From an uncultured Bacilli bacterium (GTDB taxonomy: Bacteria > Bacillota_I > Bacilli_A > RF39 > UBA660), in assembly GCA_934167485.1 (NCBI GenBank), contig CAKPKL010000004.1, forward strand, positions 62,001 through 126,000: a stretch of 64,000 nt of DNA, written 5' to 3'. Position numbers and translations under genes: made by a program. Every line of letters begins with the position of its first letter. Position 1 is the first letter of the stretch. Of the stretch, positions 1-8,348 are shown in pieces. The notes under the pieces are model-generated. The model did not search any database and was not told where the DNA came from. It saw only the letters and a program-made list of their open reading frames with translations.

Positions 1-1
1 A

Positions 2-571
2 AAAGATTATACTCCAAAACTATTATTACATGCTTGTTGTGCACCATGTAGCTCTTATGTACTTGAAGTTTTAAGTAATTATTTTGAAATAACTATATAT
101 TATTATAATCCAAATATATATCCTGAAAACGAATTTATAAGGAGAATGGAAGAACTTAAAAAATTTATAACAGAGTTTCCTACAAAAAATAAAGTAACTT
201 TTATAGAGTTAGATTATAATTCTAATGAATTCTATCAAAATATAAAAGGCTTAGAAAAATTGGGAGAAAGAAGTATTAGGTGCTACAATTGTTATAAGTT
301 TAGAATGGAAGAATCTTGTAAATATGCTTCTATTAATAATTTTGACTATTTTACAACTACATTATCCATAAGTCCTTATAAAGATGCTAATTGGATAAAT
401 GAGATTGGAAAATATTTAGAAGATAAATATAATATTAAATATTTATATGCTGATTTTAAAAAGAGAAATGGTTATAAAAGATCTCTTGAGTTATCTAGAG
501 AATACAATTTGTATAGACAAGATTATTGTGGATGTGTTTATTCAAAACAAGAAAGAGAAAATAAAAGGTGA
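2..571 (+). CDS. queH: Epoxyqueuosine reductase QueH, 5' end cut by the window
   Basis: QueH reduces epoxyqueuosine to queuosine at the wobble base of GUN-anticodon tRNAs. The frame is open from the window edge, so the start codon lies outside; 189 residues are visible. Near the visible start is HACCAPC (visible residues 10-16), the family's metal/cysteine site, followed by YYYNPNIYP. The C-terminal part has a CYNCYKFR segment and a DYCGC motif, which complete the conserved cysteines. The first ATG inside the frame, at 146, would remove the catalytic cysteines and is not the real start. It is followed four bases later by tcdA, also a tRNA-modification gene, probably in one operon. The identification is firm; only the N-terminal end is missing. 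Confidence 0.93.
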   Translation, partial: KDYTPKLLLHACCAPCSSYVLEVLSNYFEITIYYYNPNIYPENEFIRRMEELKKFITEFPTKNKVTFIELDYNSNEFYQNIKGLEKLGERSIRCYNCYKFRMEESCKYASINNFDYFTTTLSISPYKDANWINEIGKYLEDKYNIKYLYADFKKRNGYKRSLELSREYNLYRQDYCGCVYSKQERENKR

Positions 572-575
572 TTGT

Positions 576-1256
576 ATGAATCAATTTAAAAGATTAGAAT
601 TATTAATAGGTGATAAAATAAATAAAATTCATAGTAAGCATGTTCTAGTAATTGGTCTTGGTGGAGTTGGAAGTTATGCAGTTGAAGCTTTGATTCGAAG
701 TGGAATAGAAAACATTACAATAGTAGATAAAGATATTATAGATATAACCAATTTAAATAGACAACTTATGACAACTTTTGATAATATAGGAAAATATAAG
801 ACTGATGAAATAGAAAAAAGAATAATTAGTATTAATCCAAATTGTAAGGTTAAGAAAATAACTAAAAATATAGATTTAAATAATATAGATGAGCTTTTTA
901 TAGATAATATAGATTATGTGGTTGATGCTTGTGATACATTGAGTGTCAAAATGGAATTAATTAGGATTTGTAAAAGAAAAGGTATCAAACTTATTTCTAG
1001 TATGGGTACAGGCAATAAAATGGATCCATCTAGATTAAAAATTATGGATATAAAAAAGACAAATTACGATCCACTTGCTAAAAAAATACGTAAAATGATT
1101 CGTGATGAAAAAATTAATGGCAAAGTAATGGTAGTATGTAGTGATGAGCAACCTAATGTTAAAATAAATAAAATAATTCCATCTAACTCTTTTGTACCTG
1201 CTACATCTGGGTTGCTATGTGCAAGTTATATAATTAATGATATTGTAGGTGAATAA
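576..1256 (+). CDS. tcdA: tRNA threonylcarbamoyladenosine dehydratase (TcdA/CsdL, ThiF/E1-like)
   Basis: This is an E1-like ATP-dependent enzyme of 226 residues that cyclises t6A37 in tRNA to ct6A. The Rossmann nucleotide site VIGLGGVGSYAVEAL lies at residues 25-39. It is followed by the IVDKD acidic motif and the DITNLNRQ arginine loop typical of ThiF/MoeB-type E1 domains. The start at 576 is chosen because it follows an AGGTGATTGT ribosome site; a longer frame opens at 447 but overlaps queH. The C-terminal region (PATSGLLCASY) matches TcdA rather than MoeB or ThiF. It is linked to queH, so the pair forms a small tRNA-modification unit. A generic HesA/MoeB/ThiF role is the only reasonable alternative. 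Confidence 0.9.
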   Translation: MNQFKRLELLIGDKINKIHSKHVLVIGLGGVGSYAVEALIRSGIENITIVDKDIIDITNLNRQLMTTFDNIGKYKTDEIEKRIISINPNCKVKKITKNIDLNNIDELFIDNIDYVVDACDTLSVKMELIRICKRKGIKLISSMGTGNKMDPSRLKIMDIKKTNYDPLAKKIRKMIRDEKINGKVMVVCSDEQPNVKINKIIPSNSFVPATSGLLCASYIINDIVGE

Positions 1257-1257
1257 C

Positions 1258-1797
1258 ATGTTTAATGCTTTAGAAGATATAATAAAAAAAATAAAAGGCA
1301 ATGTACTTGCTATTGAACTCGACAACAAATTGTTAGAGTATTTTGATTCTAACAACAAAATTAATTTGTATTCCATATACTCTAATTCTAACAAAGGAAA
1401 AGGATTTGGTAAGAATAGTAAAAAGAGGCAAACTAATAAGGGTAAAAGCATTAATATTAAAAGACTTAGAAGATATATAAATAAAAAATCAGTTGATTAT
1501 CTATTTTGTAATTTTAATGAGATGATGAAATATTATAAGTATATTGTAAAGGATAGTGTTTATTTAACTTGTAATTTAATATATGTATATGCAAATAATG
1601 ACATTGATAAGGAATTTATATTAAATAAGTATAAAAGGTATAATGTTAATTTAGATGTAATGAATTATAAAAGTGGATATATAATTAAAATAGATACAAG
1701 TAATGCTAAAAATAATAAATTAAAAGATTTTTTATATTTTATTGGTGACACATTTTATAATTTAGGTGAAACTATTGGAAATATTTTAGTAAGTTAG
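1258..1797 (+). CDS. Unknown protein (179 residues) in the tcdA operon
   Basis: I do not recognise this protein. The ATG at 1258 is preferred over a GTG at 1249, because the GTG lies inside the AGGTGA ribosome site. It begins one base after the tcdA stop, so it is translationally linked. The sequence is basic and Asn/Lys-rich, with a lysine-rich stretch around residues 45-68, and ends in a hydrophobic helix-like segment (residues 160-179). The arrangement LAIELDNKLLEYF followed by VDYLFCNFNEM faintly recalls a degenerate class I methyltransferase fold, but no SAM-binding glycine motif can be seen. Position between two tRNA-modification genes and a HAD phosphatase suggests an RNA- or nucleotide-related role; this is inference only. 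Confidence 0.7.
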   Translation: MFNALEDIIKKIKGNVLAIELDNKLLEYFDSNNKINLYSIYSNSNKGKGFGKNSKKRQTNKGKSINIKRLRRYINKKSVDYLFCNFNEMMKYYKYIVKDSVYLTCNLIYVYANNDIDKEFILNKYKRYNVNLDVMNYKSGYIIKIDTSNAKNNKLKDFLYFIGDTFYNLGETIGNILVS

Positions 1798-1804
1798 GTG
1801 ATGT

Positions 1805-2452
1805 ATGAAGGCTTTATTTAGTGATTTTGATGGAACTTTTTATGACGATAATTATATAGAAAATATAAAATTTGTTGAAAATTTAGGAATTGATTTTATT
1901 ATTGCAACTGGTAGACATTATTTTTCATTAAAAAATGATTTAAAGGTTGATTGTAAGTATTATATTTGTAATGATGGAGCATACATTCTAGATTCTAATA
2001 AGAATTGTATTTATAAAAATTCTATAAACAATAGTGATGTAGAAACAATATATAAAAGAATTAAAAAACTTGGTATAGAGGATTTTTTTCTGGACTCTTA
2101 TGATAAACTTACTAAAGATTTGACTTATCCTGTAAATAAATTTTCTGTTAAAATAATAAATAGAGAAACTGCTATGGATACATTATCAAAATTAATATCT
2201 AATTTAGATAATGTTTATGGTTATTTAAGTGAAAATTATATAAATATTTTAAATTTTAACTCTACAAAGGAAACTGCTATAGATTATTTAGTAAAGAAAG
2301 AAAATTATGAAAAGGTTTATGTAGTAGGAAATGAAATAAATGATTATAATATGATTAATAAATATGATGGATATTTAGTTACTAAAGAAAAGAATAACAA
2401 TTTTAATTGTATAAATAAATTTAATGAATTAAAAGAAATAATAAAAAAATAG
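1805..2452 (+). CDS. HAD-superfamily phosphatase, Cof type (IIB)
   Basis: This is a 215-residue haloacid-dehalogenase hydrolase. Motif I is DFDGT (residues 7-11), with the nucleophile and acid/base aspartates; motif II is IATGR (about 34-38); motif IV is GNEINDYNMI near the C terminus, where the usual GDxxND reads GNExND. The central cap region is that of the Cof/IIB subfamily, which dephosphorylates sugar phosphates, phosphorylated cofactors or nucleotides. At 215 residues it is shorter than the usual 260-280, so the cap is small. ATG at 1805 follows an AGGTGATGT ribosome site directly after the previous gene, so it ends this operon. The substrate cannot be told from sequence. Confidence 0.85.
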   Translation: MKALFSDFDGTFYDDNYIENIKFVENLGIDFIIATGRHYFSLKNDLKVDCKYYICNDGAYILDSNKNCIYKNSINNSDVETIYKRIKKLGIEDFFLDSYDKLTKDLTYPVNKFSVKIINRETAMDTLSKLISNLDNVYGYLSENYINILNFNSTKETAIDYLVKKENYEKVYVVGNEINDYNMINKYDGYLVTKEKNNNFNCINKFNELKEIIKK

Positions 2453-2505
2453 TTTCAGAACTGTTTTGATAAATTTATATACGAAATAAAAAGTTTTTAA
2501 GTATG

Positions 2506-2539
2506 ACTACAGCGATAATTGATTGTTGTAGTTTTTTTG
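2506..2539 (+). terminator. Intrinsic terminator of the queH-tcdA-HAD operon
   Basis: A six-base-pair stem (ACTACA with TGTAGT, loop 15 bases) is followed by a run of seven T. It sits about 50 bases after the HAD gene stop and closes the plus-strand operon. Confidence 0.75.
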
Positions 2540-2618
2540 TAATTAAAGTAGAAACAGTGTCATAAATTTGGATTTAATATTTTATTACTTTGAATTGATT
2601 TTAAATATTTTTTTCTTT

Positions 2619-2753
2619 TTAAAATAACATTATTGATGGAACATTTATAGTTTCATTTGTTTGCTTATTTACTTTTGAATTTATTTTTCCAATTATTTTT
2701 ACCAAATATTCTTCTATTTCAAATTCTCTATTATATGGAATTAAACAACTCAT
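2619..2753 (-). pseudogene. Short minus-strand frame (44 codons), possible gene remnant
   Basis: The frame reads MSCLIPYNREFEIEEYLVK and ends INVPSIMLF. It has normal amino-acid composition and follows the stop of another short minus-strand frame (2761-2874), but it lacks a convincing ribosome site. I do not recognise it. The pair looks more like the decayed 3' half of a gene than like two intact small genes. It lies in a 500-base stretch between two plus-strand units. Confidence 0.3.
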
Positions 2754-2760
2754 AAATCAA

Positions 2761-2874
2761 TTACATATTTTTTTCTTTTGTATATTGTTTCTTTGGCGTA
2801 AATCCAGTATCTTTTAAAAATTCCTTATAGAATTTTTTTGCATCCAAGTATTTTGTTATATATTCATTATACAT
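2761..2874 (-). pseudogene. Short minus-strand frame (37 codons, open further upstream), possible gene remnant
   Basis: The frame contains ITKYLDAKKFYKEFLKDTGF and FTPKKQYTKEK, a plausible helical, charged protein end. The same frame is open for at least 15 codons before the first ATG (reading IYENIFK), which suggests an eroded longer gene. No function is assigned. The rest of 2453-2954 holds only the terminator at 2506 and the ribosome site of the next gene. Confidence 0.3.
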
Positions 2875-2954
2875 TTTAAAAATATTTTCATAAATTAAAA
2901 TAGAAGAATTTAAGCATAAGAATTAATTCTAAAAAAATTAAAGGAGAGTGTATA

Positions 2955-4070
2955 ATGAATAATTGCAATAATTATGAACGAATAAAAAAAAGAATTGAAG
3001 AAGAAAGAAAAAAATATCAATATTGTTATGTGCAAGGTCCAACTGGGCCGAAAGGTGAAAAAGGAGAGAGAGGAATTCCAGGACCAGCTAGTATCGACGT
3101 TGGAGTTACAGAAATGGTGGAATATTTTGAAAAAGCTAAAGTAGAAAATGTTGGAACCAATGAAGATGTTATTTTAAATTTTAAAATACCAAGAGGTAAG
3201 CAAGGAATAGAAGGAAAAATTGGGCCACAAGGAATTCCAGGACCAAAGGGAGAAAAAGGAGATGTTGGGCCACAAGGAATAAAAGGTGAAAGAGGCGATC
3301 AAGGACCATCTACTATTCAAATTGGAAATATAGAAACGATAGAGTCTACTGAAAAAGCTAAAGTTATAAATGTTGGAACACCAGTGGATGTAGTTTTAGA
3401 TTTTAAAATACCAAAGGGAGAAAAAGGAGACAAAGGAGATATTGGAGAAAGAGGATTGCCAGGTGAAATAGGAAGAACAGAACATATTGCTATAGATGAA
3501 ACTGAGACTTTAGAACCTGGAGAACCAGCAGCTGTTATGGATACCTTTGAAAATTGGGTACATCATTTAGCATTTTCAATTCCAAAAGGAGATAAAGGAG
3601 ATGTTGGACCAAGAGGTCCACAAGGTCCAGCAGGCCCTCCAGGAACAGAATTTGTATCCTCATATGGAATTAGATACTCAATGACCGATACGCAAATTAA
3701 TTTACCACAAGGAACTGATACTATAATTCCACTACCTGAAAAAGGAACAGCATTTTTAACAGAATATCCAGATGGTAATTCTATTAAAATAAAAGAAAGT
3801 GGGGTATATCTTATATCATATTTACTATGTGGGGCAACAAACGAAGAATGTTCTATAACAATGTCAGTTAGAGCAAATGGTATATTACAACCGGCTACAA
3901 GTGCAACAAGTGAATTTATTGCTCAAATGATTAATAGTATAAGTGGAACAACTATTGTATCATTACAAACAAATGACCTTTTAACATTAAATGTTAAACC
4001 ATCTAAAGCTGTTAATATGAAGTTTAATGGAAGTACTAATGCAATGTTAAGTGTTACTAAAATTCATTAA
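2955..4070 (+). CDS. Collagen-like protein with BclA-type C-terminal domain
   Basis: This 371-residue protein has a charged N-terminal segment without a signal peptide. It then has several Gly-X-Y blocks (from about residue 28, again around 80-116, 160-170 and 214-230, e.g. GPTGPKGEKGERGIPGP). The blocks are separated by three related beta-rich modules of about 35 residues that end in FKIPRG, FKIPKG or FSIPKG. The last 140 residues resemble the C1q/TNF-like trimerising head of Bacillus exosporium glycoprotein BclA (GVYLISYLL, SITMSVRANG). The ribosome site AAAGGAGAG decides the start at 2955. It is first in a four-gene cassette of structural proteins. In a spore-former, a collagen-like protein with no secretion signal suggests a mother-cell-made spore-surface filament. 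A phage tail-fibre origin is the alternative. Confidence 0.85.
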   Translation: MNNCNNYERIKKRIEEERKKYQYCYVQGPTGPKGEKGERGIPGPASIDVGVTEMVEYFEKAKVENVGTNEDVILNFKIPRGKQGIEGKIGPQGIPGPKGEKGDVGPQGIKGERGDQGPSTIQIGNIETIESTEKAKVINVGTPVDVVLDFKIPKGEKGDKGDIGERGLPGEIGRTEHIAIDETETLEPGEPAAVMDTFENWVHHLAFSIPKGDKGDVGPRGPQGPAGPPGTEFVSSYGIRYSMTDTQINLPQGTDTIIPLPEKGTAFLTEYPDGNSIKIKESGVYLISYLLCGATNEECSITMSVRANGILQPATSATSEFIAQMINSISGTTIVSLQTNDLLTLNVKPSKAVNMKFNGSTNAMLSVTKIH

Positions 4071-4131
4071 GAAAATCATATTTTTTTAATGAATTAGCTT
4101 TTAAATTTTAAATAAATTATTGTAAAGGAAG

Positions 4132-5997
4132 GTGATAATTATTCAAATAATAGATAATAGTACTGTTGTTGTTACAACTGGTGATGAATTAAAACAAGTG
4201 CTGAGCGAAGATAACGGTTATGAATATGTTTATTTAGGAAACGATATTACTGCAACAAGTGGTTTTGTTATAAATAGTAATAAAGGTAAAATTATTATTG
4301 ATGGAACATATAATAATACAAAATATACTTACACAAATAATTTAGGTTCAGAAGAAACTGTTATAAAGGTAAGTACAACTAATAAGAGAATCATATTAAA
4401 AAATATGAATATAGTGTCTTCACATGGTTATGGAGTTATCTATGTTCCGTCTCATCCAAACTATTCTAATGTAGTAGTAGAATATAATAATATAAATTTT
4501 AGTGGAATCGAACTTTCACAAAATTATTATGGAACTACTAAAATTATAGATTCTATTTTAGAAGTGAAAGATACTAATAATGTTTCTGCACAAAGAGCCT
4601 GTAATTCCAATAAAATCATAATTGGTGGAAATACAGAAATTACAAGTAAATCAAATACAAATACAGTTTTCTTTTTTAATGATGTTATACCATCTTTAGT
4701 TAAAATTATGCCAAATAGCAGAGTAAATATTACGACTAACAGAGAATTTATGAATGGAACTAATAGATTAGATTTGATAGTAGGGCATGGAGCAGAATTT
4801 CTTTTAACAACAGGAAATGGTTTTGCAATAACAACAACTCATGGTGCTAGAAATGTTTTAATAGAAGAAATGGCCAATTTTACATTTATAGAGAAAAACC
4901 ATCAAAGAGTTCCTATGTGGAATGTATTTGGAGATTTTAAAGTTTTAGAAGGTGCATGTTTATCAGTAATAAATACTTTTATGACAACACCAACTGATAA
5001 TTATAATATATATTTTAAAGGAACTAATCAAAAGTTTATACTAGATAATCCAAAATATGTAAATATTTATACAAAAAATGCAAATGTAGTTTATACAAAC
5101 AATCCTGTTGATTTTGTATTTAGCTTTAGTAGGATTAATATGTGGATATATGCTCTTGATTATCCTTCTGCTTGCACTATTGATGATCCACCAGCATTCT
5201 ATTGGCATAAAGAAAATACACCAGCTAAAATAACGGGTGTATTTAATAAAAACAGTACTAAAGTTGTATCACACAATTTTACAGATGCTGAGTTAAGTTT
5301 AATATCAGATATAAATAGTTTTTCATTTCAAGATAAAAAAATATTGACTATTGGAATGCCTAAGATAAATATCCATCCGATTATAAATTCTACATCTGCA
5401 ATTTCAGGTCACTCTATACCATATGCAAATGTTAAAATAGAATATGATAATAAAAGCTTAACAACAGTTTCAGATGAAAATGGTTTATTTGAAGCTAGTA
5501 TAGATTCCATTATTTCAGATAATACAATAGTTAAAATAACATCTTGTTTAAATAGTTGTTTTAGTGAAAGAAAGGTAACAACGCCTTTTATGGGTGAGTT
5601 AACTCTTTTAAAAGCAACAGAAAACATTCCCTTTAGTATGATACCAAATTCAACGAATCCAATTGTATTGCCTAAAAAAAATGAAACAGTAGTAACGGTA
5701 GTTGATAGTAGGGTAAATAGTACTAATTGGAAACTATATTTAACTTATACAAATCCAATGATAGAAAATTCTGGCAAAGTATTAATAGATTCACTATTTT
5801 TCAAAAAATTCAATAATGAAGAAATTCTTTTAAAAACTAATAAAAAATTAATATATGAATCAAATGATAATGGTGGAGATGTGACTGTTAGTAATATTAC
5901 ATTTTCGGTCGATAAAGGATTATTGCTAAAACCTAGTAAAAATTTACTTGAAAATGAAGATTATTCTACACTAATAGTTTGGAGTGTTGAGGCATAA
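4132..5997 (+). CDS. Beta-helix / pectate-lyase-like adhesive protein with Ig-like segment
   Basis: A large structural protein of about 620 residues. The first 300 residues read as right-handed beta-helix rungs (GKIIIDGTYNNTKYTY, KRIILKNMNIVSSHGYGVIY), similar to the pectate-lyase-like adhesive domain of Firmicute surface proteins. Residues 410-490 look like a bacterial Ig-like module (SAISGHSIPYANVKIEYD). There is no signal peptide, transmembrane helix or sortase motif. The start is odd. The only canonical in-frame candidate, GTG at 4132, lies inside the ribosome site AAGGAAGGTGAT; the codon at proper spacing is ATT at 4141, so a non-canonical AUU start is likely. It is second in the putative spore-surface cassette. 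No catalytic pectate lyase site is apparent. Confidence 0.8.
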   Translation: MIIIQIIDNSTVVVTTGDELKQVLSEDNGYEYVYLGNDITATSGFVINSNKGKIIIDGTYNNTKYTYTNNLGSEETVIKVSTTNKRIILKNMNIVSSHGYGVIYVPSHPNYSNVVVEYNNINFSGIELSQNYYGTTKIIDSILEVKDTNNVSAQRACNSNKIIIGGNTEITSKSNTNTVFFFNDVIPSLVKIMPNSRVNITTNREFMNGTNRLDLIVGHGAEFLLTTGNGFAITTTHGARNVLIEEMANFTFIEKNHQRVPMWNVFGDFKVLEGACLSVINTFMTTPTDNYNIYFKGTNQKFILDNPKYVNIYTKNANVVYTNNPVDFVFSFSRINMWIYALDYPSACTIDDPPAFYWHKENTPAKITGVFNKNSTKVVSHNFTDAELSLISDINSFSFQDKKILTIGMPKINIHPIINSTSAISGHSIPYANVKIEYDNKSLTTVSDENGLFEASIDSIISDNTIVKITSCLNSCFSERKVTTPFMGELTLLKATENIPFSMIPNSTNPIVLPKKNETVVTVVDSRVNSTNWKLYLTYTNPMIENSGKVLIDSLFFKKFNNEEILLKTNKKLIYESNDNGGDVTVSNITFSVDKGLLLKPSKNLLENEDYSTLIVWSVEA

Positions 5998-6050
5998 TGC
6001 CTTTACAAAAAAAGGGTTGATTCATAAAATATATTGTAATGAGGTGAATT

Positions 6051-6416
6051 ATGACAAATGATTATATTTATATTAAGCTTTATAGTAATGACAGCATGTG
6101 TCTAAGTAATATAAAAATAAAATTAAAAGATAAATGTAATGAGATTGTTTTTGATGGAATAACAGATAATTTTGGAAAAGTGAAAATACCAATACCAGTA
6201 TGTAGTAATGAGGTATATAAATTAGTCATATATTCTACTTTATCGATTGTAAAAATACCTTTAATTGCAAGAAAAAATAAGATTTATTGTATAAATATTA
6301 GTAATAATAAAAGAAAAGAACATCTTGTTACAGTTTTACTAAAGGATAAATATTATCCAAATATAAAAATAGAAGGAGGTCAGATGATATTATGGCAAGA
6401 CATACAATTCCAATAA
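6051..6416 (+). CDS. Small beta-sandwich-like protein of the surface cassette, unknown
   Basis: This protein has 121 residues and no signal peptide. The N-terminal half (FDGITDNFGKVKIPIP) has the pattern of a Cna-B/prealbumin-like strand pair in which a default value is propagated to a following strand. The C-terminal half is basic. Its ribosome site GAGGTGAATT precedes ATG 6051. Its 3' end overlaps the next gene by 25 bases, so the two are translationally coupled. I do not know its function. Shared orientation and short spacing with the collagen-like and beta-helix genes suggest it is an assembly or anchoring component. Confidence 0.7.
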   Translation: MTNDYIYIKLYSNDSMCLSNIKIKLKDKCNEIVFDGITDNFGKVKIPIPVCSNEVYKLVIYSTLSIVKIPLIARKNKIYCINISNNKRKEHLVTVLLKDKYYPNIKIEGGQMILWQDIQFQ

Positions 6417-6937
6417 CAAATGGTAAAGGAAGTATTGAACTTGTTACAGGAACATACAATGCTCAAGCTGTTGTTGGTGGATATGATGCATCAACATTAA
6501 ATCCAAAAAGTGTAACCATTATAGATGGAATTGCTACATATGCTTTCACTATAAGTGCAAAAGGAACTTTAACTCTTCATGTTACAGATACAGGGGATCC
6601 TAATACTGGGGTACAAATTGTTGGAGCTAAATTTATAAGAACCGATAGTACAGGAACGATAGTTGGAAAGGAAATAACAACTAATGAAGATGGAGATGCT
6701 GTATTTAATAATGTTGCTTTTGCTGAATTAGGAAGTACAGCAATATATTATAAACAGATATCAAGTGATGGAGGTCACACTTTTGACGATTCTGTTAAAT
6801 CAATTGTTATGACTGAATCATCTGAAACAGTGCAAATAATAAATCCAGCAGCACCAGTTAGAAACTTCACATTAATGGATGCAAGTTTCCCTAATATACC
6901 AGTTATAGATGGACAAATAATACTTGAAAATAATTAA
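6392..6937 (+). CDS. Prealbumin/Cna-B-like structural protein
   Basis: A 181-residue protein of almost pure beta-strand character, rich in Thr, Ser, Gly and Val. A central module (residues about 62-130, containing GAKFIRTDSTGTIVGK and TNEDGDAVFNNVAF) follows the Cna-B/SpaA pattern of surface proteins. No signal peptide or anchor is visible. ATG 6392 lies 11 bases after a strong AGGAGGT site that sits inside the upstream gene. It is last in the cassette and followed at once by a strong terminator. A spore-coat or appendage subunit fits, as would a structural protein captured from phage. Function is inferred from context only. Confidence 0.75.
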   Translation: MARHTIPITNGKGSIELVTGTYNAQAVVGGYDASTLNPKSVTIIDGIATYAFTISAKGTLTLHVTDTGDPNTGVQIVGAKFIRTDSTGTIVGKEITTNEDGDAVFNNVAFAELGSTAIYYKQISSDGGHTFDDSVKSIVMTESSETVQIINPAAPVRNFTLMDASFPNIPVIDGQIILENN

Positions 6938-6941
6938 TAAG

Positions 6942-6972
6942 GAAGCAAATTTTATAAAATTTGCTTCTTTTT
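6942..6972 (+). terminator. Strong intrinsic terminator of the surface cassette
   Basis: A perfect 12-base-pair stem (GAAGCAAATTTT with AAAATTTGCTTC, two-base loop) is followed by five T. It lies four bases after the last gene of the cassette. Confidence 0.9.
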
Positions 6973-7357
6973 ACAATTATTATAAAGAAAACTAACGATG
7001 CGAAAAATGAACAATTATTAAAGTTAGTTGTGATATCATTATACAAATTTGGTGTAAAAATGCACTAAATTCGTAATGGTTTTCATTTAACCTTGTAAAT
7101 AAACTATTTATTCTTTTACTTTTCATAAATAAACAAACATAAAAAAGTTTTTTTGTACGCTATATGTGCTTTTTTATTTTAAAATCAGTTGTTGTAATAG
7201 TATATTTGCCTATAACATGCAGTATTATCTGATATATCATAATATTTTTGAATAAGAAAATTTACTGATTTTAGATTTCTTTTGACTAAAATCATGTTAA
7301 CTACTTTAAGTTTTATTCTCTAGTAAGTTTCTATCCTCCCTTATAAAAATTTTACCA
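6973..7357. other. Non-coding stretch with no recognised gene
   Basis: About 385 bases without a supportable reading frame on either strand. It holds a seven-base inverted repeat (AACTAAC at 6990 with GTTAGTT at 7023). It also holds an imperfect T-flanked hairpin near 7145-7176. Neither is clear enough to name. Confidence 0.5.
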
Positions 7358-7395
7358 TATAAAAATCTACACGTTTTTTATTTCGTGCAGATTTT
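7358..7395 (-). terminator. Intrinsic terminator of the CDP-alcohol phosphatidyltransferase gene
   Basis: Stem AAAATCTGCACG with CGTGTAGATTTT on the minus strand (one mismatch), followed by TTTTTATAT, 20 bases after the gene's stop. Confidence 0.75.
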
Positions 7396-7414
7396 CTTCA
7401 AAACAGTTCTTCTT

Positions 7415-8266
7415 CTATTTTCTTTTTTGATAAGTTTTATTTATACTTTTTTCATCATGTTTGACATCTAGAAGTAATTTTTTTAAATCTTTATATTGTT
7501 CTAATCTTTCACTTGTTTTTGATTTTGTTTCTGCTTTTTCTTTTTCATATTCATTTACTTTATTTGAATTTTCAATGTCTTCTTTTTCTATTTTTTTTAA
7601 TTCATTATTTCTTTTTAACTTTTGTATTTCTTTTTCATTTTCAATAACATATGAAATAGCAGCACCACTTTGAAGAACGAGTGTTAAAGGTAATAATATT
7701 TTTACTATATTAAGACATATAGAATTTACTGGACAAAAATATCCAAGTCCTAAAGCTAAAAATAGTGGAAATTCTTTAGCCTTACCTATAAGTGTACTTT
7801 TATGAGTTAAATTACTATAATTTAATTTATATTTTAAATTTATTAAAGCTATAATGCCTTCTCCTAATATAGGTATTATAAATAAAGGATTAATTATAGT
7901 AAGATCAATGCCTAACATTATAGCAAACACTTTATCAGTTACTTGATCTAGCTGTTTACCATATTCACTAGTACTATTTGTTTTTCTTGCTACGATGCCA
8001 TCAAAAAAATCAGTAGAACCTCCAAGTATAGTAATAATGCCAGCTGCAGTAAATAAAGGCAACACATTAGTAAGTACTGCTATGGTAGATAATATAATTG
8101 CTATAAAAGGAGTTAATAATCTAGCAAACGTTAGTGAATTAGCTAATTCTTTTTTTCTAGAATCTTTAGATTTTAAGTTTTTAAACATTTTTCTAGTACC
8201 TTGTTTAAATTTTCTTAAATAAGCTTTTCCCTCAGTTTTAAAGTTTTTTATTGCTTGTTTATCCAT
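7415..8266 (-). CDS. CDP-alcohol phosphatidyltransferase family membrane enzyme (PgsA-like)
   Basis: This 283-residue enzyme transfers a phosphatidyl group from CDP-diacylglycerol to an alcohol, probably glycerol-3-phosphate, in the membrane. The complete family motif is present: D86, D89-G90, A93-R94, G103, D107 and D111 (within GSTDFFDGIVAR and GKQLDQVTDK). Several hydrophobic helices follow. The ATG at 8266 is chosen because it follows an AAGGTGAGG site; a frame opening at 8383 has no ribosome site. The N-terminal 40 residues are strongly basic, and the C-terminal 70 residues are a highly charged, Lys/Glu-rich coiled tail not usual for PgsA. It is monocistronic, with its own promoter and terminator. 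The exact alcohol acceptor is not certain. Confidence 0.85.
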   Translation of the reverse strand: MDKQAIKNFKTEGKAYLRKFKQGTRKMFKNLKSKDSRKKELANSLTFARLLTPFIAIILSTIAVLTNVLPLFTAAGIITILGGSTDFFDGIVARKTNSTSEYGKQLDQVTDKVFAIMLGIDLTIINPLFIIPILGEGIIALINLKYKLNYSNLTHKSTLIGKAKEFPLFLALGLGYFCPVNSICLNIVKILLPLTLVLQSGAAISYVIENEKEIQKLKRNNELKKIEKEDIENSNKVNEYEKEKAETKSKTSERLEQYKDLKKLLLDVKHDEKSINKTYQKRK

Positions 8267-8288
8267 AAAAACCTCACCTTGTTCATTT

Positions 8289-8316
8289 ATTTTAACATAT
8301 TTAACTAAAAAGTCAA
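8289..8316 (-). promoter_or_regulatory. Promoter of the CDP-alcohol phosphatidyltransferase gene
   Basis: A -35 TTGACT (8311-8316) and a -10 TAAAAT (8289-8294), spaced 16 bases on the minus strand, lie about 25 bases before the start codon. Confidence 0.65.
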
Positions 8317-8348
8317 CATATTTTCTTTTGCTATCAATATAATTAATT

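Noticed and set aside
4132..5997. An active pectate lyase
   Set aside because: The rungs resemble the adhesive pectate-lyase-like domain, but no catalytic Asp/Arg arrangement is evident.
6973..7357. A tRNA or small RNA gene
   Set aside because: Only weak inverted repeats; no cloverleaf, no TTCRA loop and no CCA end could be found.
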